Notes: generated by a model not told the origin, from the letters alone. Counted from the first letter of the stretch, positions 8,802 to 17,969 are shown. The stretch: DNA of 64,000 nt from Roseicyclus sp. (GCF_018402035.1 NZ_JAGYJN010000001.1:124001-188000); one strand, 5' to 3'. Made by a program: numbers and translations.

Positions 8802-10295
8802 TTAAGGCGCGATGGCGGGGCTTGATGGCCCTAAGACGCGCGCAGGGGCGGCATTGCCGTTGCCGGCCAACGCCATGCTGGGCTGCTGGCTTTCATCGGC
8901 CAGCGGCAGGCGCATTGTGACCTGAAGCCCGGCGCGCGATGCGGCGCTTGGGGCGATGTCAAGCTGGCCGCCATGTGTCGCGACGACGGCGGCGGTGATC
9001 GATAGGCCAAGCCCCGATCCTTCGGTGGTGCCAACTTGCCCAAAGCGCGCAAGGGCCAGCGGCACCTCGTCAGGGCTAAGGCCACGGCCATCATCGCGCA
9101 CGCTCAGCTGCGCATGGCCATCCATGACCGCCAATCCGATGTTGATATGCCGCAGATTTGGTCCGCCATGGCGCAGCGCATTGTCGATCAGGTTCAACAC
9201 CGCTTCGCGCAGCATCAAGCGATCGGCCATGACCACGGCCTGTGCCTTTCCCAGATCCAGCACCAGATCGACCGCTTGCGCCACAGCCCGCGCTTGCTGA
9301 TCGCGCGCGATCTCGGTCAGCAATGCGCCAAGCGCGACCCTTTCGCGGGCCTGTCCTGCCGCACTCGCGCGCTCGAGCGTCAGTAACCTGTTGGCCAAAT
9401 CGCGCACTTGTCGGGCTGAGCTCAGCAATTCACCCGCCCGCGCGCGGGTATCTTCGGGGGTGGGGGCGCGGCGCACCGCCTCGGCCATGGCCAAGACGCC
9501 CGCGATTGGGTTGCGCAGTTGATGGGCGGCGTTCGACACGAAACTGGCCTGGGCTTGGATCGTCGCCTCGACCTGTTCGAACAGCGCGTTGAGCCGCAGC
9601 ACAAGCCCGCGCGCCTCAGGCGGTACACGCCGCCGGATCGGGCTGAGGTCATCTGAATTACGCCGCGAAATCGCATCTTCAAGATCAAGCAGCGGCCGCA
9701 GACCCAGATTAACCCCGAACCACACCACCAATGCCACAGTGCCGATCAGCACGCCCATCACCACCATGACCTGCCAGGCCAGATCGCGCGCCAAGGCGTC
9801 AAGAACCGCGCGCTCTTGCCAGACGGTATAGGTATAGGTGCCTGAAATGCCACTGACCGTATTGACCTGTCGCAGGCGCAGCGCGCGCACCGGGCTGCCA
9901 AAATAGGTGGAATCGTAAAAGCCGTAAAACGCGTCGCCAATGGCCGCGACCGCCTCGGGCGGGCGGGCCGGGGGGGTCGCATAGCCCGTTACATAAACGC
10001 CTGAGGGCGCGAAAGCATGGTAATAGACCTGACCGCCGGATGTGTCATTCAACAGATCGCGCGTCTCAAGCGACAGCGCGTCACCGCCCGAGCGCGCCAC
10101 ATCGGCGGCGATGGCAAGCCCGGTGCTGAGTAGTGAGCGGTCAAAGAGCCCCTCGGCCTTTTGGCGGGTATAGTCGAGCTGCCAGATACCCAAGGCCAGC
10201 GCGATCAACAACAATGGCACCAAGATGATCGCCGTGAGCCTGACCCGAAGCGACGTCGCGGGTTTTGCAATCTGATAGGATTGCCGGGTGATCAT
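8802..10295 (-). CDS. tctE: Sensor histidine kinase, TctE type
   Basis: Inner-membrane sensor kinase of 497 residues, probably detecting a di- or tricarboxylate. It has a first membrane helix at residues 20-40, a periplasmic sensor region of about 130 residues, a second helix near 174-196, and a HAMP-like linker. The kinase core has the phospho-acceptor His258 in FVSNAAHQLRNPIAG, the N box LREAVLNLIDNALRHGG, and the ATP-lid blocks DDGRGLSPDEV and GSGLGLSI. Its start overlaps the stop of the response regulator by 4 bp (ATGA). The TctC/TctA transport genes are transcribed divergently, as in classical tctDE-tctCBA loci, so control of those genes is very likely. Confidence 0.9.
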   Translation of the reverse strand: MITRQSYQIAKPATSLRVRLTAIILVPLLLIALALGIWQLDYTRQKAEGLFDRSLLSTGLAIAADVARSGGDALSLETRDLLNDTSGGQVYYHAFAPSGVYVTGYATPPARPPEAVAAIGDAFYGFYDSTYFGSPVRALRLRQVNTVSGISGTYTYTVWQERAVLDALARDLAWQVMVVMGVLIGTVALVVWFGVNLGLRPLLDLEDAISRRNSDDLSPIRRRVPPEARGLVLRLNALFEQVEATIQAQASFVSNAAHQLRNPIAGVLAMAEAVRRAPTPEDTRARAGELLSSARQVRDLANRLLTLERASAAGQARERVALGALLTEIARDQQARAVAQAVDLVLDLGKAQAVVMADRLMLREAVLNLIDNALRHGGPNLRHINIGLAVMDGHAQLSVRDDGRGLSPDEVPLALARFGQVGTTEGSGLGLSITAAVVATHGGQLDIAPSAASRAGLQVTMRLPLADESQQPSMALAGNGNAAPARVLGPSSPAIAP

Positions 10296-10969
10296 GCGCT
10301 TTTCCCCAAAACCACAAGCGCATAGCCAAGGCCGCGCGCCACGCGAATTTCCAGCCCGTAGGGTTTCAGCCGCTTGCGTAACCGCGAGATATGCACCTCG
10401 ATCGCGCTCTCCTCGATATCGGCACCAGTGCCGTAAAGATGGTCGATCAGATCGCTCTTGCTGACGGTGCGGCCCTGCGCGCTCATCAAAATCTCCATCA
10501 CGCTGACCTCGCGCCTTGGCAGCGCAAGGGGGATGCCCGCGCCGCTGACCTCGCGCGCATCGAGATCAAGGATAACATCGCCTGCAGTGATCTTGCGCCG
10601 CAGCGGGTTGGGCTGACGCCGGGCGAGCGCGCGGACGCGCGCCTCCAACTCGTCCATCTCGAAGGGTTTGACGAGATAATCATCCGCCCCCGCATCAAGC
10701 CCGCGCACCCGGTCATGGGTTTCGGCGCGTGCTGTCAGCAAGAGCACGGGCCGCCCATCGCCACGTTGGCGCATCGCGCGCAGGATCGACAGACCATCAA
10801 GCCCCGGCAAGCTGATATCAAGAATGACCAGATCGCCGCCACCCATGCGCAAATGCTGATCAGCCGCCAACCCATCCGAGATTACATCGACCGAATGGCC
10901 CAAATCCTCCATCCGGTAACAGATGCCCTTGGCGACGCTGTCATGGTCTTCGACCAAAACGATCCGCAT
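10292..10969 (-). CDS. tctD: OmpR-family response regulator, TctD type
   Basis: Two-component response regulator of 225 residues. The receiver domain (1-118) has the acidic pair EDHD at residues 7-10 and phospho-acceptor Asp51 in LVILDISLPGLDG, plus the conserved Lys in DDYLVKPFEMDELEAR. The C-terminal winged-helix DNA-binding domain (about 128-220) contains LPRREVSVMEILMSAQGR and SAIEVHISRLRKRL. It is cotranscribed with the sensor gene and divergent from tctC. It should bind in the 206-bp gap to its right and activate TctC/TctAB synthesis when the polycarboxylate is present. Confidence 0.92.
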   Translation of the reverse strand: MRIVLVEDHDSVAKGICYRMEDLGHSVDVISDGLAADQHLRMGGGDLVILDISLPGLDGLSILRAMRQRGDGRPVLLLTARAETHDRVRGLDAGADDYLVKPFEMDELEARVRALARRQPNPLRRKITAGDVILDLDAREVSGAGIPLALPRREVSVMEILMSAQGRTVSKSDLIDHLYGTGADIEESAIEVHISRLRKRLKPYGLEIRVARGLGYALVVLGKSA

Positions 10970-11175
10970 GGCTGGTCTCTCCCCTTGGTTTAATCAGCCT
11001 GTGTTGCACGCTCTTTGGAGCGATGCCCCATAAATCCGTTGCAAGCGATAAAAAAGGCGCTCACGTAAGCTTGGCGAAAGCTTCGCAAGTCAAGAACACC
11101 ACATCAAGGGTGGTAAAACGCCTTGAATTTTGCCGTGTGACCCAGAATGAGCCGCACGGACCTAGGGAGGAAGAC
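10970..11175. promoter_or_regulatory. Divergent tctD / tctC control region
   Basis: Gap of 206 bp between the regulator pair and the transport operon. A symmetric element at 11067-11083 consists of two AAGCTT hexamers separated by five bases, and could be a TctD or other dimer site. The tctC ribosome site GGGAGGAAG lies just before its ATG. The AT-rich block around 11045-11055 (GATAAAAAAGG) could be part of a promoter. No clear -35/-10 pair is visible. Confidence 0.4.
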
Positions 11176-12270
11176 ATGACCAAAATCAATACACCGCGCG
11201 TCAGCGCGGCAATTCTTGCGGCCTCTGCCGCAGCTTTCAGCTTTGCTGCCCCCGTCGCGGCACAGGATTTGGCGGGCAAAACCGTCGAGTTCGTGATCCC
11301 CTTCTCAGAATCGGGTGGCTCGGCGCGTTGGGCGAACTTCTTTGCGCCGCTCCTGGCCGAAGCGCTGCCTGGCAATCCGACCGCGATCGTAGGCTACCGT
11401 CCCGGCGGCGGCTCGACCACGGGCGCCAACTGGTTCCAGGAACAGACCACCGCCGATGGCACGCTGATCTTCGGCACCTCGGGCTCGACCCAGTTCCCCT
11501 ATCTCTTGGGCGATCCGCGCGTGCGTTATGAATACCGTGATTGGCAGCCGGTTCTGGCATCCGGCACGGGCGGCGTCGTTTACCTGCCCGGCGATCTGGG
11601 CGCGCGTTTCGATGGTGATATGGATGATCTGCAGGGTGAGTTCTTCATCTTCGGCAGCCAAGGTGCCACCACGCTCGACCTCGTGCCGCTTTTGGCCTTC
11701 AAGATGCTTGGCCTTCAGGTCGAGCCCGTCTTCGGGATCGAGGGTCGCGGCGACGGCCGCCTGATGTTCGAACGCGGCGAGGCCAATATCGATTACCAAA
11801 CCTCGTCGGCCTATCTCAAGAATGTTGTTCCGCTCGTCGAACAGGGCTTGGCGGTTCCGGTGATGAGCTGGGGCATCTTGGATGACGCGGGCAATGTTGT
11901 GCGCGATCCGACCTTCCCCGATATCCCGACTTTCGCCGAGATTTGCGAGGCGACCGCTGGTTGCGAAACCTCGGGCGTGGCTTGGGACGCATGGCGCGCC
12001 TTCTTCGTGTCGGGCTTTGCGGCGCAAAAGCTGGTCTATCTGCCCGGCAATGCATCGGCTGACGTTGTTGGCATGTATAGCGACGCCTTTGCAGAGATTC
12101 TGGCGCGCCCCGACTTTGCCGCTTTGTCTGAGAGCCAGTTGGGCGTCTATCCCCAGATGATCGGCCCGGCGGCCCGCGTTGCGCACGAGGCGGCGATCAC
12201 CGTGTCCGATGAAGCGCGTGAATACGTGCTGTCGTGGCTGGCCGAGGCTTACGGCGTCACGATGCAGTAA
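11176..12270 (+). CDS. tctC: TCT transporter periplasmic binding protein (TctC/Bug family)
   Basis: Periplasmic solute-binding subunit of a tripartite tricarboxylate transporter, 364 residues. The ATG at 11176 follows a strong GGGAGGAAG site; an open frame 51 codons longer has no family character. A signal peptide (ILAASAAAFSFAAPVAAQ) precedes the mature start DLAGKTVEFVIPFSESGG, the first ligand-binding loop of the family, where PYxPGG is more usual. Ligands in this family include citrate, tricarballylate and aromatic carboxylates such as terephthalate, so the substrate is open. A strong stem-loop follows the stop codon and separates this gene from the permease, consistent with the binding protein being made in excess. 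Confidence 0.88.
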   Translation: MTKINTPRVSAAILAASAAAFSFAAPVAAQDLAGKTVEFVIPFSESGGSARWANFFAPLLAEALPGNPTAIVGYRPGGGSTTGANWFQEQTTADGTLIFGTSGSTQFPYLLGDPRVRYEYRDWQPVLASGTGGVVYLPGDLGARFDGDMDDLQGEFFIFGSQGATTLDLVPLLAFKMLGLQVEPVFGIEGRGDGRLMFERGEANIDYQTSSAYLKNVVPLVEQGLAVPVMSWGILDDAGNVVRDPTFPDIPTFAEICEATAGCETSGVAWDAWRAFFVSGFAAQKLVYLPGNASADVVGMYSDAFAEILARPDFAALSESQLGVYPQMIGPAARVAHEAAITVSDEAREYVLSWLAEAYGVTMQ

Positions 12271-12281
12271 ACCGCTGCACG

Positions 12282-12318
12282 GGTCCGGCGACAATTTATA
12301 CGTCGCCGGACCTATTTT
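12282..12318 (+). terminator. Stem-loop after tctC (attenuator or RNA-stabilising hairpin)
   Basis: A perfect 11-bp stem (GGTCCGGCGAC at 12282-12292 with its complement at 12302-12312) closes a 9-base AT-rich loop and is followed by TATTTT. It has the shape of an intrinsic terminator but lies inside the transport operon, 93 bp before tctA. It probably terminates part of the transcripts or protects the tctC message. Confidence 0.75.
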
Positions 12319-12411
12319 CTCTCGCAAGATACGACAAGCCGTGCGTGCCGTGCGGAACAAATAACCACGCGTGTTCGGGCGGCCGATCATGGGTGAGGGG
12401 AGGGCGCCGCC

Positions 12412-14427
12412 ATGGATATCTTGACTGTCGCGCTACCGGCGCTGGGTGACGCGTTTTTGACCGTGATCCAGCCTCAGCACATGATGTACATGATTGCGGG
12501 GGTGCTTTTGGGCCTGTCGATTGGGGTTCTGCCTGGGCTGGGTGGTATCGCCGGACTGTCGCTTGTTCTGCCCTTCATGTTCGGGATGGACCCGATCTCG
12601 GGTCTGGCGCTGATGGTGGGTTTGATCGCGGTGATCCCCACATCCGATACGTTTTCTTCTGTTTTGCTCGGAATTCCCGGCAGTTCGGCCAGCCAAGCCA
12701 CCGTGCTTGACGGCTTTCCATTAGCGCGCAAGGGCCAGGCGGCGCGCGCGCTGTCCGCGGCCTTTGTCTCATCGCTTTATGGCGGTATTCTGGGGGCCAT
12801 GGTGTTGACGATGATCATCTTCGTCGCGCGGCCCCTGATCTTGGCCTTCGGCCTGCCCGAGATGCTGATGATCACGATCCTTGGCATGTCGATGGTCGCG
12901 ATCTTGGCGGGGCGCATCCCGCTCAAGGGTGTGGTCGCGGCTGGTTTGGGCATCTTGGTGGGCACGATCGGTACGGCGCCTGCTGGCGGCTCGCTGCGCA
13001 TGGCCACTTATGATTTCCCCTATTTGGTCGATGGGTTGCAATTGGTGATCATCGGCCTTGGTATCTACGCGATCCCCGAAGTCGTCTCGCTTTTGCGGCA
13101 AGACACATCCATCTCGAAATCAGGCCAATTGGGGGCGGGCTGGTCGCAAGGTCTGCGTGATTGGTGGGCCAATCGGTGGCTTTCGACGAAATGCGCGGGC
13201 ATCGGTGTGATTGTGGGCGTGATCCCCGGGCTTGGCGGCTCGGTCGTGGATTGGATCGCCTATGGCTACGCGGTCCAAAGCACGAAGGATCGCGACCAGT
13301 TTGGCCAAGGCGATATTCGCGGCGTGATCGCGCCCGAAAGCTCCAACAACGCCAAGGAGGGGGGCGGGCTGGTGCCCACGCTCATCTTCGGCATCCCCGG
13401 CTCAGGCTCGATGGCGGTTTTCTTGGGCGGCTTGGCGCTTTTGGGCATGTCGCCGGGGCCCGCGATGATCCGGCAAGACCTTGATATCACCTACACCATC
13501 GTCTGGTCGCTGGCGTTGGCCAATGTCGTGGGCGCCGGGCTTTGCGTGCTTTTGTCGGGCCAGATCGCGCGGTTGACCACGATCCGCTTCACGCTTTTGG
13601 CGCCCTTCTTGTTCATGATGATCGCCTTTGCCGCGTTTCAGTCGCGCATGTCCTTTGGCGATCTGATCGCGCTGGTTTTTGTTGGCGTCATCGGCATTCT
13701 GCTTCGCCGCTTCGATTATTCGCGGCCGGCTTTCCTGATCGGCTTTGTTCTGTCGACGCAGGCCGAGCAATTCGTCAATATGGCCACCCAGATCGGTGCA
13801 GCCCGTTTCCGGCGCAGTTTCGAGGCGGGGATCGATTACCTCGTCTCACCCATCACGGTGTCGCTGTTGATCCTGACGGTGTTGTCCATCGTGATCGGTA
13901 TCCGCCAATCCAAGAACATCCGCGAGAATATCACTACCTATACAGGCACCAAGCGCGCGCCGATGCTGTTTTTGGGCGCGATCACGGTTTATGTCGCCAT
14001 CGCCACCATCGATGCGGCTACGGTGACGCGCTTTGGTGACAAGGTCTTTCCGCTGACAGTCGGCATCGTGACGCTTTTGGGCTGTCTGGCGCTGATGGCG
14101 CGGATGATCTTGCGGCCTGAGACGGACGACGTCTTCATCGATATGGAAACCGGCGGCGATGATGGTGAGGCACCTCATTCCCTTTGGGGAACCTTGGCAT
14201 GGTTCTTTGGGCTGTTGGTGCTAACCGGGCTTTTTGGCTTTATCATCGCTTTGGCGCTGTTTTTCGTGGGCTTCTTCCGGCTTCGCGCGGGGCTGTCTTG
14301 GGCAATGGCGCTGGTGTTCGCGTCGGTGGGGCTTGGCTTTATCTTGTTCTTCGCCGATCTCTTGAACCGCGATTTCCCGCCCGGTTTGTTGCAAAGCTAT
14401 TTCGACCTGCCTTGGCCCTTCACCTGA
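12412..14427 (+). CDS. tctA: TCT transporter permease, fused TctA-TctB
   Basis: Membrane part of the tripartite tricarboxylate transporter, 671 residues. Residues 1 to about 500 are the large TctA subunit with about twelve helices. They include the family repeats LSIGVLPGLGGIAGLSLVLPF and VIVGVIPGLGGSVVDWIAYG and the block GVIAPESSNNAKEGGGLVPTLIFGIPGSGS. From about 515 the sequence becomes a small four-helix TctB-like domain (FGDKVFPLTVGIVTLLGCLALMAR, LWGTLAWFFGLLVLTGLFGFI), ending with DLPWPFT. The two subunits, usually separate genes, are therefore joined in one chain. The start ATG follows GGGGAGGG. The PrpF-like gene begins 9 bp after the stop. Confidence 0.88.
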   Translation: MDILTVALPALGDAFLTVIQPQHMMYMIAGVLLGLSIGVLPGLGGIAGLSLVLPFMFGMDPISGLALMVGLIAVIPTSDTFSSVLLGIPGSSASQATVLDGFPLARKGQAARALSAAFVSSLYGGILGAMVLTMIIFVARPLILAFGLPEMLMITILGMSMVAILAGRIPLKGVVAAGLGILVGTIGTAPAGGSLRMATYDFPYLVDGLQLVIIGLGIYAIPEVVSLLRQDTSISKSGQLGAGWSQGLRDWWANRWLSTKCAGIGVIVGVIPGLGGSVVDWIAYGYAVQSTKDRDQFGQGDIRGVIAPESSNNAKEGGGLVPTLIFGIPGSGSMAVFLGGLALLGMSPGPAMIRQDLDITYTIVWSLALANVVGAGLCVLLSGQIARLTTIRFTLLAPFLFMMIAFAAFQSRMSFGDLIALVFVGVIGILLRRFDYSRPAFLIGFVLSTQAEQFVNMATQIGAARFRRSFEAGIDYLVSPITVSLLILTVLSIVIGIRQSKNIRENITTYTGTKRAPMLFLGAITVYVAIATIDAATVTRFGDKVFPLTVGIVTLLGCLALMARMILRPETDDVFIDMETGGDDGEAPHSLWGTLAWFFGLLVLTGLFGFIIALALFFVGFFRLRAGLSWAMALVFASVGLGFILFFADLLNRDFPPGLLQSYFDLPWPFT

Positions 14428-14436
14428 GACATCAAC

Positions 14437-15537
14437 ATGACCAACCCCCTCTACCAAGATGCGATCCCGTTTTTGTTCATGCGCGGCGGCACCTCGCGCG
14501 GGCCGTATTTGAACCGTGCCGATCTGCCCCAAGATCGCGACGCGCTGGCGCGCGTTCTTGTGGCCATCGTGGGCGCTGGCCATCCGCAGAATATCGATGG
14601 TTTGGGCGGCGGCGTGGCGGTCACGACCAAGGTCGCCATGCTGTCGAAATCCGATGAGCCGGGGATCGATGTGGATTACTTCTTCGGCCAAGTCGCCGTG
14701 GAAGAGGCCTTGGTCGATTTCAAACCCACCTGCGGCAATATCCTTGTGGGCGTTGGCCCCGCTGCGCTTGAGATGGGGCTGGTGGAAGCCCAAGATGGCG
14801 TGACCACCGTGCGCATCCGCGCGGTCAATACCGGTGCCACGGTCGAGGCGCGTGTGCAAACACCCGGCGGGCGCGTGAGTTATGAGGGGACAACCGCGAT
14901 TGATGGCGTGCCGGGCACGGCCGCCCCCGTGGGCCTGCAATTTCTGGATGTCGTCGGCTCGTCTTGCGGGGCTTTCTTGCCCACCGGCAAGCCCCGTGAT
15001 GTGATCGACGGGGTTGAGGTCACATTGATGGATGTGGCCATGCCGATGATGATCGGGCGGGCCGCCGATTTCGGCCTGACCGGGTATGAGACCGCCGAAG
15101 AACTCGACGCCAACCGCGACCTTTACGCCAAGATGGAACCCATGCGGCTTGAGGCTGGGCGGCGCATGGGCCTTGGCGATGTGACGAAATCCGTCATGCC
15201 CAAGATCGGGCTTTTGTCCGCCCCCCGCCACGGCGGCGCAATCTCGGCGCGCTATTTCATGCCGTGGAATTGCCACCCCTCGATGGCGGTGACGGGCAGC
15301 CAATGCCTTGCCGCGTGCACGCTTACCCCCGGCACGGTCGCCGATGGTTTGGGCGTCATCCCCAACGAGGTGCCGGCCTTGATGAAGATCGAGCATCCGA
15401 TGGGCATCATCGAGGTGACGGTGGATTATGATCAAACCGCCGCGGGCTTTGTGATGAAATCGGCGGGGCTGGTGCGCACCGCGCGGATGATCGCGCGGGG
15501 CGAGGTGATGGTGCCCCCCGGTCTTTTGCAAGGCTGA
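14437..15537 (+). CDS. PrpF-like isomerase/tautomerase (paralogue of GalD)
   Basis: Cytoplasmic protein of the PrpF family (diaminopimelate-epimerase fold), which moves double bonds or isomerises cis/trans in unsaturated polycarboxylates such as methylaconitate or 4-oxalomesaconate. The protein is 366 residues. It keeps MRGGTSRGPYL, the first catalytic-cysteine region PTCGNILVGVGPAALEMGL, and the second, NCHPSMAVTGSQCLA. It is clearly related to galD at 17951-19030 but differs around both cysteines and in its C-terminal third. Being in one operon with TCT transport genes suggests it acts on the imported acid, for example an aconitate-like compound. That substrate is an inference. It could also be a second oxalomesaconate tautomerase. 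Confidence 0.8.
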   Translation: MTNPLYQDAIPFLFMRGGTSRGPYLNRADLPQDRDALARVLVAIVGAGHPQNIDGLGGGVAVTTKVAMLSKSDEPGIDVDYFFGQVAVEEALVDFKPTCGNILVGVGPAALEMGLVEAQDGVTTVRIRAVNTGATVEARVQTPGGRVSYEGTTAIDGVPGTAAPVGLQFLDVVGSSCGAFLPTGKPRDVIDGVEVTLMDVAMPMMIGRAADFGLTGYETAEELDANRDLYAKMEPMRLEAGRRMGLGDVTKSVMPKIGLLSAPRHGGAISARYFMPWNCHPSMAVTGSQCLAACTLTPGTVADGLGVIPNEVPALMKIEHPMGIIEVTVDYDQTAAGFVMKSAGLVRTARMIARGEVMVPPGLLQG

Positions 15538-15545
15538 GGCGCAAG

Positions 15546-17195
15546 ATGGGGCTGCACGCCTTCGACATGCTGGCCGATGTGGCCGCACAGGAAAACCCCG
15601 GCGCGTGTTTCGCGCTTTTGGGCGATGCCAACATGAACTTTGCCACCCGTCTGGCCGAGGCGGGTTGCCCGATGATCTATGTCCGGCACGAGCATTGCGC
15701 GGTGGCCGCTGCGATGGCGCATGCGCGCAAAACGGGCGGCGTGGGCTTTGCCACCGTCACCTGTGGCCCCGGCCTGACACAATTGACCACGGCCCTGCCT
15801 GCGGCAGTGCGCGCGCGCATTCCGCTGGTGGTGCTGGCGGGCGAGGCGCCGCTGAAATCGGCATGGTATAACCAGATGATCGATCAGGCGCCTTTTGTCA
15901 CGGCAACGGGGGCCGCATACCGCGCGTTGCATCATCCCGCCCGTCTTGCCGAGGGGCTGCGCGATGCGTTTCTCGAGGCGCGGATGACGCGCGGCCCGGT
16001 GGTGGTTGGCATTCCCTTCGACCTGCAAAACGCGGTCTTGAGCGGGGCTGTGGCATTGCCCGCGCCGTCGGCAAGCCTGATGCCCGTAATCTCGCCCATG
16101 CCGCCCAATACCGATGATCTGGCGCGCGTGCTGGCAATTGTGGCAAATGCCGGGCGCGTCGTCGTCATGGCAGGACTTGGCGCGGCAGAGGCGGGGGCAG
16201 GGCCGGCATGTGCCGCCTTGGCCGACCGATTGGGCGCGCTCCTCGCCACCACGCTGCCGGCGCGGGGGCTCTTCGCGGGGCATCCCTTCAACCTCAATGT
16301 CGCGGGTGGGTTCTCGACCGAAACCGCGCGCGATTGCTTTACCGAGGCGGATTTGATCATCGCGGTCGGCACCTCGCTTAGCCATCACAATGCCGATGGG
16401 GGCAAGCTGTGGCCCAAGGCGCGCGTTCTTCAAATCGACACCGAACCTACGACTCTGGCGCAAGGACGGATCGCGGCCCATGACCATCTGCGCGCCGATG
16501 CGCGGTTAGGGGTGGAGGCGGTCTTGGCCGCTACGCCCGCGCGGGGCCAAGGCTGGCGGTCTGATGCGCTGGCCCATCGTATTGCAACAGCACCCGCCGA
16601 CAGTACCCATTTCGCGCCCATCCCCGGCCTGCATGATCCGCGCGATGTGGTGGCGGCTTTGGAAACCCATCTGCCGCAGGGATGGGAGATGGTGAATTCC
16701 TCGGGCCATTGTTCCTATTTCGTGGCGCAAATGCCGTCGCGTAGCCAAGAGCGGTTCCTGACGATCCGCGAGTTCGGGGCCATCGGCAATGGTCTGGCCT
16801 TTGCCATGGGCGTGGCTGCGGCGCGGCCTGACCAGCCAACGGTGCTGTTTGATGGCGACGGTAGCTTGCTCATGCATGTGCAAGAGTTGGAGACCATCGC
16901 GCGGCACGGGTTGAACATCTTGATCGTGGCGCTGAATGATGGGGCTTACGGCTCGGAGATTCACAAGCTCAGGGCCGAGGGGCTGTCGGATGCGGGGGCC
17001 GTGTTCGGGCATACCGATCTTGCCGCCATCGCGCGGGGCTTTGGGATCAAGGGCGCGCGGGTGAATGATTTGGCCACTTTGCCGGGGCTGATTGCGGCGT
17101 TTGGCACTGATGGGGTTGCGATGCTTTTGGATATCCCGATCTCGGATCAGGTCGCATCCCCGGTCATCCGGCGCGCGCACCCGCCCAAAGCGTGA
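15546..17195 (+). CDS. Thiamine-diphosphate-dependent enzyme of the acetolactate synthase superfamily, substrate unknown
   Basis: ThDP enzyme of 549 residues with the usual three domains. The N-terminal pyrimidine-binding domain has the activating Glu in YVRHEHCAVAAAMAHARKTG near residue 48 and TCGPGLTQLTTAL. The middle domain contains VVVMAGLGAAEAGAGPACAAL. The C-terminal diphosphate-binding motif begins with GDGSLLMHVQELETI near residue 437 and ends with ALNDGAYGSE. It lacks the FAD-binding look and companion small subunit of a biosynthetic acetolactate synthase. Its place 8 bp after a PrpF-like gene and after TCT transport genes points to a catabolic 2-oxoacid decarboxylase or carboligase. 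I cannot name the substrate. Confidence 0.8.
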   Translation: MGLHAFDMLADVAAQENPGACFALLGDANMNFATRLAEAGCPMIYVRHEHCAVAAAMAHARKTGGVGFATVTCGPGLTQLTTALPAAVRARIPLVVLAGEAPLKSAWYNQMIDQAPFVTATGAAYRALHHPARLAEGLRDAFLEARMTRGPVVVGIPFDLQNAVLSGAVALPAPSASLMPVISPMPPNTDDLARVLAIVANAGRVVVMAGLGAAEAGAGPACAALADRLGALLATTLPARGLFAGHPFNLNVAGGFSTETARDCFTEADLIIAVGTSLSHHNADGGKLWPKARVLQIDTEPTTLAQGRIAAHDHLRADARLGVEAVLAATPARGQGWRSDALAHRIATAPADSTHFAPIPGLHDPRDVVAALETHLPQGWEMVNSSGHCSYFVAQMPSRSQERFLTIREFGAIGNGLAFAMGVAAARPDQPTVLFDGDGSLLMHVQELETIARHGLNILIVALNDGAYGSEIHKLRAEGLSDAGAVFGHTDLAAIARGFGIKGARVNDLATLPGLIAAFGTDGVAMLLDIPISDQVASPVIRRAHPPKA

Positions 17196-17219
17196 TCTGG
17201 CCCGCCATAGGATAGCCCA

Positions 17220-17969
17220 ATGTTTGAACATCTCACCACCTTGCCCGAGGGGCTAAGCCAACTGGCGTTTTGGGTCTTGGTTGTCATGAGCTTTGTGGGC
17301 TCCTTCATCACCGCCGCCTTGGGGATCGGGGGCGGTGCACTTTTGCTGGTGTTCATGGCGACATTGATGCCGCCTGCAGCAATCATCCCGGTCCATGGTG
17401 TCGTTCAGCTTGGCTCCAATGCGGGCCGCGCGGCAATGCTTTATCGCTATTTGCACCGGCCTGCCTTGGGTGGCTTTGTGCTGGGCTCGGTCATCGGGGC
17501 GTCGCTTGGCGGCATGGTGGTGGTCGATCTGCCGCCCAATGCCGTGCAGATCGGCCTTGGTGTTTTCATCATCTGGTCGGTCTTGGCCAAGCCGCCCGCG
17601 TGGTTGACGCAGCTGCCGTGGATGGCGGGGGGGATTTCCAGCTTTCTAACCATGTTTTTTGGGGCAACGGGTGTCTTCGTGGCCAATTACACCAAATCCT
17701 TTAAGCTTGATCGCCATGCCCATGTGGCGACCCATGCGACCTTGATGACGGTGCAGCACGGGCTGAAGGTGGTGATTTTCGGTTTCTTGGGCTTTGCCTT
17801 CGGCGCATGGGCGGGGGTGATCATCGCGTTGATCGTGGCGGGGTTGATCGGCACTTATGCGGGCAAGCTAGTCTTGAACCGCATGACGGATGTGAATTTC
17901 AAGCGCGCGCTTGATGTCTTGCTGATCTTGATCTCGCTGCGGCTGATCTATCAGGGCGTGACGGGCTGA
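17220..17969 (+). CDS. TauE/SafE family membrane permease (first copy)
   Basis: Inner-membrane protein of 249 residues in the TauE/SafE (DUF81) family, whose members are thought to export sulfite, sulfoacetate or other organic anions. It shows about eight hydrophobic helices with the repeated family pattern: FVGSFITAALGIGGGALLLVF near 20 and GISSFLTMFFGATGVFVANY near 139. It is the last gene of the tctC operon. Its stop codon lies within galD on the other strand, with 19 bp of overlap. It may export a product or protect against accumulation of an acid intermediate. The substrate is not readable from sequence. Confidence 0.82.
   Translation: MFEHLTTLPEGLSQLAFWVLVVMSFVGSFITAALGIGGGALLLVFMATLMPPAAIIPVHGVVQLGSNAGRAAMLYRYLHRPALGGFVLGSVIGASLGGMVVVDLPPNAVQIGLGVFIIWSVLAKPPAWLTQLPWMAGGISSFLTMFFGATGVFVANYTKSFKLDRHAHVATHATLMTVQHGLKVVIFGFLGFAFGAWAGVIIALIVAGLIGTYAGKLVLNRMTDVNFKRALDVLLILISLRLIYQGVTG

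Noticed and set aside
10970-11175. Upstream 51-codon extension of tctC
   Set aside because: A strong ribosome site and a normal signal peptide begin at 11176.
15546-17195. Biosynthetic acetolactate synthase (ilvB)
   Set aside because: No regulatory subunit gene follows, and the context is a polycarboxylate operon; only the superfamily can be stated.
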